Source: JAIEPW01 sp964471915
Lineage (GTDB): Bacteria > Acidobacteriota > Terriglobia > Bryobacterales > Bryobacteraceae
NCBI GenBank assembly: GCA_964471915.1
Contig: CAYYID010000008.1
Span: 58,610 to 122,609, forward strand
DNA length: 64,000 nt
Direction: 5' to 3'
Made by a program: the position numbers and the translations under genes. Within the stretch, counting starts at the first letter, position 1; every line of letters starts with the position of its first letter. This document shows, piece by piece, positions 24,570 to 34,273 of the stretch. A model generated the notes under the pieces. It saw only the letters and a list, made by a program, of their open reading frames with translations. It made no database searches and had not been told where the DNA came from.

Positions 24570-25905
24570 TGAGGGTCATCTCCCCGATCAGCACCGTGGG
24601 CGACGCGGTGGAGCCGCGGAACTCGAGGTCGCTGGCCGCCTCCAGCGTCTGGAACATGGTGCGCAGGCTGCCCGCGATGGTGATCTCGGACACAGGATAC
24701 GCGAGTTCCCCGTGCTCGATCCACTGGCCGGCGGCGCCCCGCGAATAGTCGCCGGTGACGGTGTTCACGCCGGAGCCGATCAGCTCCGTGACATACAAGC
24801 CGCGCGCCACGCCGCCGATCAGCGCGGCCGCGGACCGCGCGCCGGGCTCCAGATAGAAATTGCCGTGACCGACGCCGGAGTTGCCCGCGATGCCGCGGCT
24901 GGCGTTGCCGGTGGTCCGCATGCCGAGCTTCCGCGCGGTGTAGCAGTTGTGCAGGAACGTCTCGAGGACGCCGTTTCGCACTAGCACCGTGCGCCGCGAA
25001 GCGACGCCTTCATCGTCGAACGGCGAGGAGCCGAACAGCCCCGGCATGGTGGCGTCGTCGATCACCGTCAGCGACGGCGCGGCGATGGTCTCGCCCAGCT
25101 TGTCCGCGAGAAACGACGCCTGGCGGTAGACGCTGGAGCCGCTGACGGCGTCGAACAGGTGCCCGAGCAGCGATCGCGCCACGCGCGCCTCGAACACCAC
25201 CGGGACGCGCTGCGTCGGCGCTTTACGGGCGTTCAAGCGGCGCAGGGCGCGCTCGGCCGCGGTGCGCCCTACCTGCTCGGCGGGCTCGAGGCCGGCCGCC
25301 GACCGCGCCGCCGTGTGCCACCAGTCCCGTTCCATGGACGCGCCGTCGCGCGCCACCGGCACCACACTGAGCGAACAACTGGAGGTCCGGTAGGCGCCGG
25401 CGAAGCCCAGCGAGTTCGCGAATTCGTGCCGCCCGAGGTAGCTGTCGAAGGACGCGCCTTCGGAGTTCGTGATCCGGGGATCGGCGCCCAGCGCGGCCTG
25501 CTCGGCGAGCCTGGCCTGCTCGATCTTCCAGGCCGGATCCAGCGCCGCCACATCGGCATGGTACAGAGCCAGGTCGCCCGAGTAGGAGCCCAGCAGTTCC
25601 GGCTCCGGCAGTCCGGCGAAGGGATCCTCGCTGGCGATCCGCGCCAGGGTCACCGCCGACCGCACCATCTGCTCCACGCCTTCGCGCGTCAGGTCCGAGG
25701 TGTAGGACGAGCCGGCGCGCTGCCCCAGCAGCACGCGGATCCCGATGGCGCGGGAGCCCGCCTCCACCAGCTTCTCGATTTCGCCCAGCCGCACCGCGAC
25801 GGAGAACTCGTCGCCCTCGGTAAGGGTGACTTCCGCGCCGCTGGCGCCGAATTCCCGCGCCAGCGCGAGCGCGCGCTCCACTTCCGGGCTGACGGCGGCG
25901 CTCAT
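24559..25905 (-). CDS. pmbA: PmbA/TldE subunit of the TldD-TldE peptidase
   Basis: 448 residues from ATG 25905, which overlaps the tldD stop (ATGA). PmbA (TldE) is the catalytically silent partner that forms a heterodimer with metallopeptidase TldD; the pair trims the leader of microcin B17-like peptides and degrades CcdA-like proteins. Family text: GIRVLLGQRAGSSYTSDLT, DPFAGLPEP, LFGSSPFDDEGVASRRTVL, GNFYLEPGARS and GLYVTELIGSGVNTVTGDYS. No HExxxH motif, as expected. The longer frame upstream is a tldD shadow. Confidence 0.93.
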   Translation of the reverse strand: MSAAVSPEVERALALAREFGASGAEVTLTEGDEFSVAVRLGEIEKLVEAGSRAIGIRVLLGQRAGSSYTSDLTREGVEQMVRSAVTLARIASEDPFAGLPEPELLGSYSGDLALYHADVAALDPAWKIEQARLAEQAALGADPRITNSEGASFDSYLGRHEFANSLGFAGAYRTSSCSLSVVPVARDGASMERDWWHTAARSAAGLEPAEQVGRTAAERALRRLNARKAPTQRVPVVFEARVARSLLGHLFDAVSGSSVYRQASFLADKLGETIAAPSLTVIDDATMPGLFGSSPFDDEGVASRRTVLVRNGVLETFLHNCYTARKLGMRTTGNASRGIAGNSGVGHGNFYLEPGARSAAALIGGVARGLYVTELIGSGVNTVTGDYSRGAAGQWIEHGELAYPVSEITIAGSLRTMFQTLEAASDLEFRGSTASPTVLIGEMTLSGQ

Positions 25906-27335
25906 GCTCCGGTGCCGCCCACGGTCATCCGGTCGATCTTCAAGGTCGGAATGCCCACGCCGACCGGCACGCTCTGCCCTTCCTTGCCGCAGATGCCGAT
26001 GCCCTCGTCGAGCGCCAGATCGTTGCCCACCATGCTGACGTACTTGAGCGCTTCGGGACCGTTGCCCACCAGCGTGGCGCCGCGCACCGGCCGGCCGAGC
26101 TTGCCGTCCTCGATCAGGTAGCACTCGGTGGCCGAGAACACGAAGTTGCCGCTGGTGATGTCCACCTGGCCGCCGCCGAAGGTGGTGCAGTAGAGCCCGC
26201 GGGGGACGCTGCGCAGAATGTCCTGCGGATCGCTGTCGCCCGCCAGCATGTAGGTGTTAGTCATGCGCGGCATGGGGATCGACTGGTAATTCTCGCGGCG
26301 GCCGTTGCCGGTGGAGGGCCGGCGCGCCAGACGGCTGGAAAGCTCGTCGTGCAGGTAGCCCTGCAGGACGCCGTTCTCGATGAGGACGTTGCGGCGCGTC
26401 ACGTGGCCTTCGTCGTCGACGTTCAGCGAGCCGCGGCGGTTGCCGATGGTGCCGTCGTCGACGACGGTGACCAGCGGACTGGCCACCTGCTGGCCGACGC
26501 GGTTTGTGAACGCGGAGACGCCCTTGCGGTTGAAGTCGGCTTCGAGGCCATGACCGACGGCCTCGTGCAGCAGGATCCCCGGCCAGCCCGGACCCAGCAC
26601 CACGGTCATTTCGCCCGCGGGCGCGTCGGCGGCGCCCAGTTGGACGATGGCCTGGCGCGCGGCTTCGCGCGCGAAGTACTCGGGGGTCTTGTCGTTTTCG
26701 AAGTAGTCGAGGGCGTGGCGTCCGCCGCCGCCGGCGTACCCCTGCTCCGGGGTGCCGCCGTCCTGGCGCGCGAGCGCCAGCACGCTGAGCCGGGCCATGG
26801 GTTGGGCGTCCTGGCTGAGACGTCCGTCGCTGGCGGCCACCAGAACGTGCCGCACGCTATCGACGAAGCTCGCCTGCACCTGAAACACGCGCGGATCGAA
26901 AGCCCGCGCGGCGCGGTCGGCGCGCTGCACCAGGGCGACGCGCTGCGCCAGGTCCGTATCCTGCGGCGCCGGCACCACGGGATAAAGGTCCCGTTTTTCG
27001 GCGCTGGTGAAGCCGGTGCGTTCAATTTTGGCCGGACCGGCGGCGATGCAGGCCGCGGTCTGCGCGGCTTTGCGGATCTTCTCCGGGCTGAGGTCGCCGG
27101 AGTAGGCATAGCCGGTCCGCTCGCCGGAAAGCACGCGCACGCCGACGCCCAGCGTCACGCCCTGCGTGGCGCTCTTGATGATCTGCTCGTCGAGGCCAAT
27201 GGAACTGGTCGCCAGGTACTCGAAGAAGAGATCCGCGTAATCGCCGCCGCGCGAGAGCGCATCGGCCAGGTAGCGCTCCAGATCGCGCTCCGTGATGCCG
27301 AAGCGGCGCGCGAAGAAGGAGTCTGAGAGACTCAT
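25902..27335 (-). CDS. tldD: TldD metallopeptidase
   Basis: 477 residues. The zinc motif HEAVGHGLE lies at 257-265 (H257, E258, H262). Other family blocks: SATQGVTLGVGVRVL, GYAYSGDL, VTVVDDGTIGNRRGSLNVDDEG, MLAGDSDPQDIL and the C-terminal GICGKEGQSVPVGVG, which carries the cysteine metal ligand. First gene of the four-gene operon tldD-pmbA-24120-23775. In some genomes this pair matures ribosomally made peptides; no precursor-like peptide is evident in this window. Confidence 0.94.
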   Translation of the reverse strand: MSLSDSFFARRFGITERDLERYLADALSRGGDYADLFFEYLATSSIGLDEQIIKSATQGVTLGVGVRVLSGERTGYAYSGDLSPEKIRKAAQTAACIAAGPAKIERTGFTSAEKRDLYPVVPAPQDTDLAQRVALVQRADRAARAFDPRVFQVQASFVDSVRHVLVAASDGRLSQDAQPMARLSVLALARQDGGTPEQGYAGGGGRHALDYFENDKTPEYFAREAARQAIVQLGAADAPAGEMTVVLGPGWPGILLHEAVGHGLEADFNRKGVSAFTNRVGQQVASPLVTVVDDGTIGNRRGSLNVDDEGHVTRRNVLIENGVLQGYLHDELSSRLARRPSTGNGRRENYQSIPMPRMTNTYMLAGDSDPQDILRSVPRGLYCTTFGGGQVDITSGNFVFSATECYLIEDGKLGRPVRGATLVGNGPEALKYVSMVGNDLALDEGIGICGKEGQSVPVGVGIPTLKIDRMTVGGTGA

Positions 27336-27356
27336 ACTTCAAGGTTAACAAGAGTC

Positions 27357-27686
27357 GTGCGGGAGATCCGTCTCAAGAGCCCGTGGGAGAAGTCGTCGGC
27401 CTGGGCGCGCCTCACGCCCGAGGGCGCGCTGGAACTGGACCTGTACGATTTCAGCGAGGAGGCGGAGCGCTGGCTGGGCAACGATGTCGCCTGGATCTGG
27501 CGCGTCGCGCCGGAGCACGTGGAACTCGCGCGGCGGGCGATCGCCTGGAAAGCCGGGCATCCGGTGGCCGGGGACGAAGACCTGCTGGCGGCCATCGCCA
27601 CGCACTTCGCGAGCGTGCATGCGGCGCGGGACTGGCTGAAGAAGTGCGGGGTGGCGGTGGAAGAGAAATTCGATTCGTGGGCGTAA
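27357..27686 (+). CDS. Hypothetical protein
   Basis: 109 residues from GTG 27357, divergent from tldD with only 21 nt between the starts. Soluble, helical, rich in Trp and acidic residues (SPWEKSSAWARLTPEGALELDLYDFSEEAERWL, DVAWIWRVAPEHVELARRAI). No recognised domain and no signal peptide. Good codon use and a defined start support it as a gene. It is convergent with the unknown gene at 27695 (8 nt apart). Confidence 0.6.
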   Translation: MREIRLKSPWEKSSAWARLTPEGALELDLYDFSEEAERWLGNDVAWIWRVAPEHVELARRAIAWKAGHPVAGDEDLLAAIATHFASVHAARDWLKKCGVAVEEKFDSWA

Positions 27687-27694
27687 GCGCGCTG

Positions 27695-28408
27695 CTAATC
27701 CCGCAACTGGGTCTGGATGTATCGCCACACTTCCACCTCGGGCGGCGAGTGCGGATAGGTGTCGCGGCGCGCCTCCCAGTCGTAGAAGTTGCGCAGATAC
27801 GCGAGGAATTCGGCGGGCTGCTGGAAAACGCTGCGTTCGTCGCTCTCGCCGTACTCCTGGCTGACGAAGCCGGTCCCGACCTGGCGGAGGACGGTGCCGC
27901 CTTCCTTGTGCGCGGTGGCGAAGTGCCGGCCGGCGGCCAGGGCCTGGAGGATCGCCGCCTGCAGTTCGGCGACCGGAGCGGGGTCCTGCGGCGCGCGCGC
28001 CTGCTCTTCCTGCTCTACGGCGGTCCGCACCCGCCCGGCGTACGCCTCGGCGGTCAATGCGGCGGACCACGCCGGTGCGGCGGTGATCTGCGCGTCGCGC
28101 AGCCAGTGGCGGAAGGCGCGCCCGGCGTCCTCGCGCTGGCGCTCCGCGGTGGTCCAGCCGGCGGGCGTTTCGGCGGCGAGGCGCAGCGAGTACAGGTTGC
28201 GGTCCGGGAACGCCGCCTCGAAGGTCAGCGCCACGCGGTAGAAATGCGGCGGGAACTGGGCGCGCCCGCCGTAGCCGAGCTTGCCGTCGTGGTCCTCGCG
28301 CTCCAACAGCACGGCGGTGGTCTTCTCGGTCCAGAACTTCACTGCGAAGGGGTTGCGGGAGTCCCAGAAATAAGCGTGGAACTCGCAGGTCCAGGGGGCG
28401 CGGCTCAT
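27695..28408 (-). CDS. Hypothetical protein coupled to vapC
   Basis: 237 residues from ATG 28408, whose first bases overlap the vapC stop (ATGA). Soluble, aromatic-rich N-terminus (WTCEFHAYFWDSRNPFAVKFW) followed by a region with many Ala/Glu helices and an aromatic C-terminus (FLAYLRNFYDWEARRDTYP). No domain recognised. The overlap makes it the third gene of a vapB-vapC transcript, which is not a standard toxin-antitoxin layout. Confidence 0.65.
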   Translation of the reverse strand: MSRAPWTCEFHAYFWDSRNPFAVKFWTEKTTAVLLEREDHDGKLGYGGRAQFPPHFYRVALTFEAAFPDRNLYSLRLAAETPAGWTTAERQREDAGRAFRHWLRDAQITAAPAWSAALTAEAYAGRVRTAVEQEEQARAPQDPAPVAELQAAILQALAAGRHFATAHKEGGTVLRQVGTGFVSQEYGESDERSVFQQPAEFLAYLRNFYDWEARRDTYPHSPPEVEVWRYIQTQLRD

Positions 28409-28794
28409 ACGGCGGGGATCAGGTCGGTCTGGCGGAAATCGTTGCCCTTAAAGAGCACCGGCTCCCGCAAGGCTTTGGCCAGCGCGTACGTAAAGCAGTC
28501 GCCGTAGTTCAGCCCGGCCGGGTGGATCCCCTTGCCGAACGAGCGGAAGGCGGCGCGGGCCAGGCGAGCCTGTTCCGCCGTGACGGGTTCGAGTTCGATC
28601 TCGAAGTCACGCAGAAAGTCTTCGAAGGACTCGCGCGCCATGGCGTCCGCACGGCCCTCGAGCACAATCGCCGTTTCGACATACCCGGCCGTCGAGAGGC
28701 GCCGGGTCTCGGCGTCCCGCAGGGCGTGCGCGAAGGCGACAGCTTCCGATTCGTCGAGCAGGATCGCCAGAATGGCCGACGGATCGACGATCAT
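28405..28794 (-). CDS. vapC: VapC-type PIN domain ribonuclease toxin
   Basis: 129 residues. The four acidic residues that bind Mg in PIN nucleases are D4 (MIVDPSAIL), E40 (GYVETAIVL), D99 (LNYGDCFTYALA) and D119 (KGNDF). Length is standard. VapC toxins cleave tRNA or rRNA and are held inactive by VapB. Overlaps vapB by 4 nt upstream and the unknown gene by 4 nt downstream. Confidence 0.94.
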   Translation of the reverse strand: MIVDPSAILAILLDESEAVAFAHALRDAETRRLSTAGYVETAIVLEGRADAMARESFEDFLRDFEIELEPVTAEQARLARAAFRSFGKGIHPAGLNYGDCFTYALAKALREPVLFKGNDFRQTDLIPAV

Positions 28795-29051
28795 TTCGGC
28801 AATCCGTGCTCATCGTAGAGCATGGTCGCGTGATCCTCGGACCGGAGGGCGGGATCGATATGCGGCCGGATCCGGCGGGCAAATGCCAGGACGTCGTCGG
28901 CCGTCCAGTCCCGCGCCTGGCGCTGCCGCTCCTCCTGCCGCAGCCGCTTCTCGAGCGAAACGATTACGGCAGTCGTGAGGGATTCCCCCGTGAGTTCGGC
29001 AAGCCGGGAGGCCAGTTCATAGGCTCGTGGATTCTTGATGTTGAGGCTCAT
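28791..29051 (-). CDS. vapB: VapB antitoxin (Rv0623/PSK type)
   Basis: 86 residues. MSLNIKNPRAYELASRLAEL and the following TGESLTTAVIVSLEKRL form the ribbon-helix-helix-like N-terminus of the Rv0623 transcription-factor family. The acidic C-terminus (HIDPALRSEDHATMLYDEHGLP) is the toxin-neutralising tail. Expected to bind the palindrome at 29064-29099 and repress vapBC. Confidence 0.92.
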   Translation of the reverse strand: MSLNIKNPRAYELASRLAELTGESLTTAVIVSLEKRLRQEERQRQARDWTADDVLAFARRIRPHIDPALRSEDHATMLYDEHGLPK

Positions 29052-29063
29052 GGCGCTCTGCTA

Positions 29064-29099
29064 GAATTCTACCATCCGAAGGTAGAATGGTAGAAATTC
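29064..29099. promoter_or_regulatory. Inverted-repeat operator between vapBC and the kinase gene
   Basis: GAATTCTACCAT at 29064-29075 faces ATGGTAGAAATTC at 29087-29099 (one extra A in the right arm), and the GGTAGAA core recurs as a tandem copy at 29081-29087. It lies 12-48 nt upstream of vapB and covers the ATG of the divergent gene at 29087. Position and symmetry fit a VapB/VapBC autorepression site. Confidence 0.6.
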
Positions 29100-29528
29100 C
29101 TCCGCCTCGTATCGTCGTGCTCGCCGGACTCCCCGGCTCCGGCAAGTCCACCTGGGCGGCCGGACAACCCGGCACAGCGCTGTCGAGCGACGAGATCCGC
29201 CGGCTGCTGACCGACGACGTGACGAACCAGCAGGTGCACCGGCGGGTGTTCCGGATCCTGCGCCAGTTGCTGGTGCAGCGGCTGGAGTTGCGGCGTCCGG
29301 TGACGTACATCGACGCGACGAACCTGACGCCGTGGGAGCGCCGGCCGTACCTCGAACTCGCGCAGCTTTACGATGCGCGGGCGGAGGCGGTCTACTTCGC
29401 GACGCCTTTGGGCGTCTGCCAGGAGCGGAACCGCGGGCGGGACCGGGTGGTGCCGGACGAAGTGCTGGCCGAGATGGCCCGGAAGCTGACGCCGCCGGCG
29501 GTGGAAGAAGGGTTCTGCTCCGTGACGG

Positions 29529-29542
<14 letters not shown>
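29087..29542 (+). CDS. P-loop kinase (AAA_33 / polynucleotide kinase-like)
   Basis: 151 residues. Walker A GLPGSGKST at 14-22; SSDEIRRLL and YIDATNLTPWERRPYL are the substrate and Walker B/lid blocks of the AAA_33 group, which includes polynucleotide kinases and zeta-like toxins. ERNRGRDRVVPDEVL carries the lid arginines. Its ATG lies inside the vapBC operator and no ribosome site is visible, so expression may be leaderless and controlled by VapB. Convergent overlap of 14 nt with the response-regulator gene. Confidence 0.83.
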
Positions 29543-30837
<1,295 letters not shown>

Positions 30838-30863
<26 letters not shown>

Positions 30864-32226
30864 GAGTGGCTCGCGGTTCCAGAACAGGAGGAAACTCAGC
30901 GCGGAAGGCCGCGCCGCGGAGTTCGGACGGGATTTCGCGGAGGTCGCCGCCGCAGGCCAGCGCGCTCTTGCGGGCGATCGACAAGCCCAGGCCCATGCCG
31001 CCTTTTTTGAAGGAGATAGCCGGTTCGAAGAGCGTGGAGCGGGCGAGGGCGGTCAGGCCGGGCCCGGAGTCATGCACTTCGACGCCGGCGTCGCGGAGCA
31101 CGATCCGAACCGCGCCGCCGGGGCCGGCCGCCTCCGCCGCGTTCTCCAGCAGGTTGGTCAGCACGCCGCGCACCAGGTCGGGGTCGGCGGTGACCGGTGT
31201 ATCCACGCCGCGGACGTCGTAGCGGACGCCGGGGTGCGCGGGGGCCAGCAGCGCCACGCGTTCTTCGACCAGGGCGGCGAGGTCGAGCGGGGCGAGGTGG
31301 ACGGGCGGCTCGGCGGCGAACTCCGAGAAGGCGCGGACGCGCCGCTCCAGCGAGGTGACTTCGTCGACGACGATCTGCGCGGCCTGGCGCAGAAACGCGG
31401 GGTCGTTCTCCGCGCCGCGGCTGGCGATCTCTTCCATGGTGAGGCGGATCGGCGTCAGCGAGTTCTTCACTTCGTGGGCGCTCTTGCGGGCCAGCGTCTG
31501 CCAGCTTTCGAGGCGCGTGACCTGCACCAGTTGCTCGCGGGCGCGGGCGAGCTGGCCGGTCATGCGGTTGAAGGCGCGGGCCGCCTGGCCGATCTCGTCG
31601 TCGCGGGAGGCGTCGATGCGGCGGCCGAGGTCGCCCGCGGAGACTGCGGTGAGCCCTTCGGCGAGCTGCTGCACGGGCCGGGCGACGCGGTGCGCCCAGA
31701 AGCACAGCGCGGCGATCGCGAGCAGCCACACGGCGCCGGCGATGGAAAGGAACGCGAAGCGGAACCCGCGGCGCAGATCGCGGGTGCGGGCGGCTTCGAG
31801 CACGGCGCGGCTGCGGCCGTACTGCTCCGAGACGGCACGCAGGTCCACGCCGGTGAGGGGCAGCGAGTAGACCAGTACGGCGCCGTCCTTGCGGACGAGA
31901 TAGTCGAGCCGTCCGGCGGCCAGCGCGAAGCGATCCGGCTCGGGGCCGGCGGCGAAGTCGCGGACTTCGGGGGGCGCCGCGTCGGCGGTGGAGTAGCGGC
32001 GGGGCTCCCGCCGTCCCTCGCGGACTTCGCGCTGCAGTTCGGCGCGGTACTGCTGATACAGCTCGCGCCCGGTGCGCTCCAGCGACTGCGAAGTTTCGTC
32101 CAGTTCCTGGAGCGGCGCCAGCAGGAAGCTCCGCTCCAGCAGTTGCAGGGTGGTCCAGAGCGTCAGGCCCAAGGGCAGCACGGTGGCGGCCAGGAACAGC
32201 AGGATCAGCCGCTGGCGCAGTTTCAT
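30838..32226 (-). CDS. NtrY-like sensor histidine kinase
   Basis: 462 residues. Two transmembrane helices (LILLFLAATVLPLGLTLW at the start and FAFLSIAGAVWLLAIAALCF near 160) enclose a periplasmic sensor; then HAMP, a dimerisation domain with the phospho-His in SAHEVKNSLTPIRL (the EVKNxLTPI form is typical of NtrY) and an ATPase with GGMGLGLSIARKSA. Pairs with the NtrC-type regulator downstream. ATG overlaps the stop of the periplasmic protein gene (ATGA), so sensor input may come from the upstream gene products. Confidence 0.94.
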
Positions 32227-32828
32227 AGGCCGCGCCCGTTCGCCCAGCGGATGTCGCCGAGCCGCGCGGGCCCGGACTCGAGCGACCAGACCGCCTGGCG
32301 CGCCTCCGGCGGGCGGCTGAAGATCTCGATCAGGCCGTTCAGGCTGATGCCGCCCTCGCTGATGCTGCCGGGGGCGAAGACCGGGTTCTCGCGTTCATTG
32401 GCGCGGACCTCCAGGCGCGCGGTCACGCGGTCGCCCTCGCCGAGTCCGGCGGTCGAAACGGCGAGGTTCTCGAGGCACCAGGCCTCGGCGGCGGCGGCGG
32501 TGAGGCGCGTGGCGGTCTTGCGCTCGCCGCGTGTCTGCACGATGCTGAACTTCTCTTCCCAGAGATCGTAACTGATGACGAAACGCTCGTAGGCGCGGCG
32601 CGGCGGCTGGGAGCGCGAGCCGGCGGAGAGGGTGAGCGAGAAGTCGAACGGCACGGCCACGCCGTACTTCAGCCGTTGCAGCGGACGCCCTTCGAGGAAG
32701 TGGAAGTGCGGGGCGGCGATGCGCAGGGAGTCGCTCTTACGCTCGAGGAGCAAGGCCTCGGCGGCCATCGCGGCGAGGAAGCCGCTTACGAACGTGAGTG
32801 CTATCCAGCGCATCGGGATCCCGGTCAC
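32223..32828 (-). CDS. Exported protein of unknown function (DUF4390-like)
   Basis: 201 residues from GTG 32828 (AGGCGGA just upstream); ATG 32813 is an alternative. An N-terminal hydrophobic signal/anchor (WIALTFVSGFLAAMAAEALL) precedes a beta-rich domain: LKYGVAVPFDFSLTLSAG, RFVISYDLWEEKFSIVQT. This resembles DUF4390 proteins, which are commonly encoded next to NtrY-type kinases; the identification is by memory of pattern only. Probably periplasmic and part of the signal input for the kinase. Confidence 0.65.
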   Translation of the reverse strand: MTGIPMRWIALTFVSGFLAAMAAEALLLERKSDSLRIAAPHFHFLEGRPLQRLKYGVAVPFDFSLTLSAGSRSQPPRRAYERFVISYDLWEEKFSIVQTRGERKTATRLTAAAAEAWCLENLAVSTAGLGEGDRVTARLEVRANERENPVFAPGSISEGGISLNGLIEIFSRPPEARQAVWSLESGPARLGDIRWANGRGL

Positions 32829-32837
32829 GCGTTCCGC

Positions 32838-34052
32838 CTAATAGGAAAACCCCACGATCAGCGTCACTCCCGGGGGAGCGCCGGCCACGGGCAGCGCGAG
32901 CGCCGCCTGAAAGCTGCCCTTGCGGTAGCCGAAGCCGGCCGTATGCACGGCTTCGGGCATGGCCGCGGATTCCCAGGCGGTGCCGCAATCCCAGAAGACC
33001 ATCCAACCCTTGTAGCGGTACTCCACCGAGCCTGCGGCCACCTTGTTGACGCCGGCGGGCGTCAGATCCAGCTTGCTCGCTCCCCGGAGGATGGTCGCGT
33101 TGCCGAGCAGGAAACGCTCGGCGAGCGGCGCGCGTCCTTCGATCGCCCCGCCGCGGAACGCGACTTCGAGGGTCTGGTTGCCATCGGGCGAGAACGCGAG
33201 CTGCGAAGTGAACGACTGCCGGACATAGCGATAGTCGCTGGCGAGCGCGGCGCCGGCCGCGCGGAGGTCGTAGCTGGCGCGCAGGTCCAGGGTGCGGCCG
33301 GCCGAATCCCGCCAACGCCGTCCCAGGCGCAGAGTGGAAGTAACGGCGTTGGCGGTTTCGACTCCCGCTGCGGCCCGCGCCCCCGCCAGCGCCTGCAGCC
33401 GCGCGCCCACTTCGAGGGTGAGCGGCTCGGCCAGGCGCAGCACGACGGCCGGAGCGAAACTGTGGCGCGCCGTGTACAGCGGCGCCCCGGTGGCTCGCGT
33501 GGAGGAGGTCCACGCGGTTTGGTAGGTTGCGCCTTCCAGGCGCAGGCCGAGGCGGCCGGTGAGCGGGCGCTCGTACCCGATCTGGAGGCCGTCGAAGCGC
33601 TCGATGAGTTCGTTGCTATCGCTGCCCGCGCCGATGCGGATCAGGTTCCGGCCGAAACGGACCCGGGCCTCGGCCAGCCCCGTGAAGCCCTGCCGGGAAT
33701 GGAAGAAGAAGCGCGGCGCTTCGAGGTCGATGCCGGCGCGGGCGGGCCGCTCCATGCGGAAGACCACGCTGACGCACTCGGGCGTGGAGCCGCGCTCCAC
33801 CTGCGGAGCGACCACGCCGGTGTGCAGTTCCTGTTCGATGCGGCGGGCGAGCTTCTCGAGCAGGCGGCTATCGAGGTTGCGGCCGGCCAGGCGGTCGAGG
33901 TCCCGCTGGAGGGCGGCGGAGAGGGGGCGTCCGGCGGCGGCGGGCACGGCGATCCGCTCCACGGTGTAGCGGGAGTTCACGTTCCACAGGGGGTCCGGGT
34001 TTCCTGCCCAGACGGTCACCGCTGCGGCGAGGGGCAACCACATGCGCATCAT
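32838..34052 (-). CDS. Outer-membrane D15/BamA-like barrel protein
   Basis: 404 residues from ATG 34052, giving the signal peptide MMRMWLPLAAAVTVWA. Residues 20-110 resemble a POTRA-like segment; the rest is alternating beta strands with the surface-antigen (D15) hallmark near the C-terminus: RFLLGNATILRG, GSVEYRYKGWMVFWDCGTAW and terminal aromatic GFSY. Shorter than BamA or TamA (one POTRA at most). It heads the operon with the periplasmic protein and the NtrY/NtrC pair, a plausible envelope-stress unit. Confidence 0.78.
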   Translation of the reverse strand: MMRMWLPLAAAVTVWAGNPDPLWNVNSRYTVERIAVPAAAGRPLSAALQRDLDRLAGRNLDSRLLEKLARRIEQELHTGVVAPQVERGSTPECVSVVFRMERPARAGIDLEAPRFFFHSRQGFTGLAEARVRFGRNLIRIGAGSDSNELIERFDGLQIGYERPLTGRLGLRLEGATYQTAWTSSTRATGAPLYTARHSFAPAVVLRLAEPLTLEVGARLQALAGARAAAGVETANAVTSTLRLGRRWRDSAGRTLDLRASYDLRAAGAALASDYRYVRQSFTSQLAFSPDGNQTLEVAFRGGAIEGRAPLAERFLLGNATILRGASKLDLTPAGVNKVAAGSVEYRYKGWMVFWDCGTAWESAAMPEAVHTAGFGYRKGSFQAALALPVAGAPPGVTLIVGFSY

Positions 34053-34273
34053 AGACGCGCGGCGTGGAGGCACGTTTCACACCATTTCGCATGTAATTGA
34101 TTCGAAGGGCTTTCTTGGCTGGGGAGCCTGTGCGGAGGGGGCACACCTGGGCGGGGTTCGGTTGGGAGGCTCGCCGCGGGCTCCGCGGACGATGGCCGTC
34201 CCTGAAGGAACCCACACGGAACCCCAAGAGCCCGACTCAAAAGCCCAACTCTCCGGGAGTAGACTCGAATAGC

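Noticed and set aside
24559..27335. RiPP precursor near tldD/pmbA
   Set aside because: No short frame with a leader-plus-core look was found in either strand within 2 kb.
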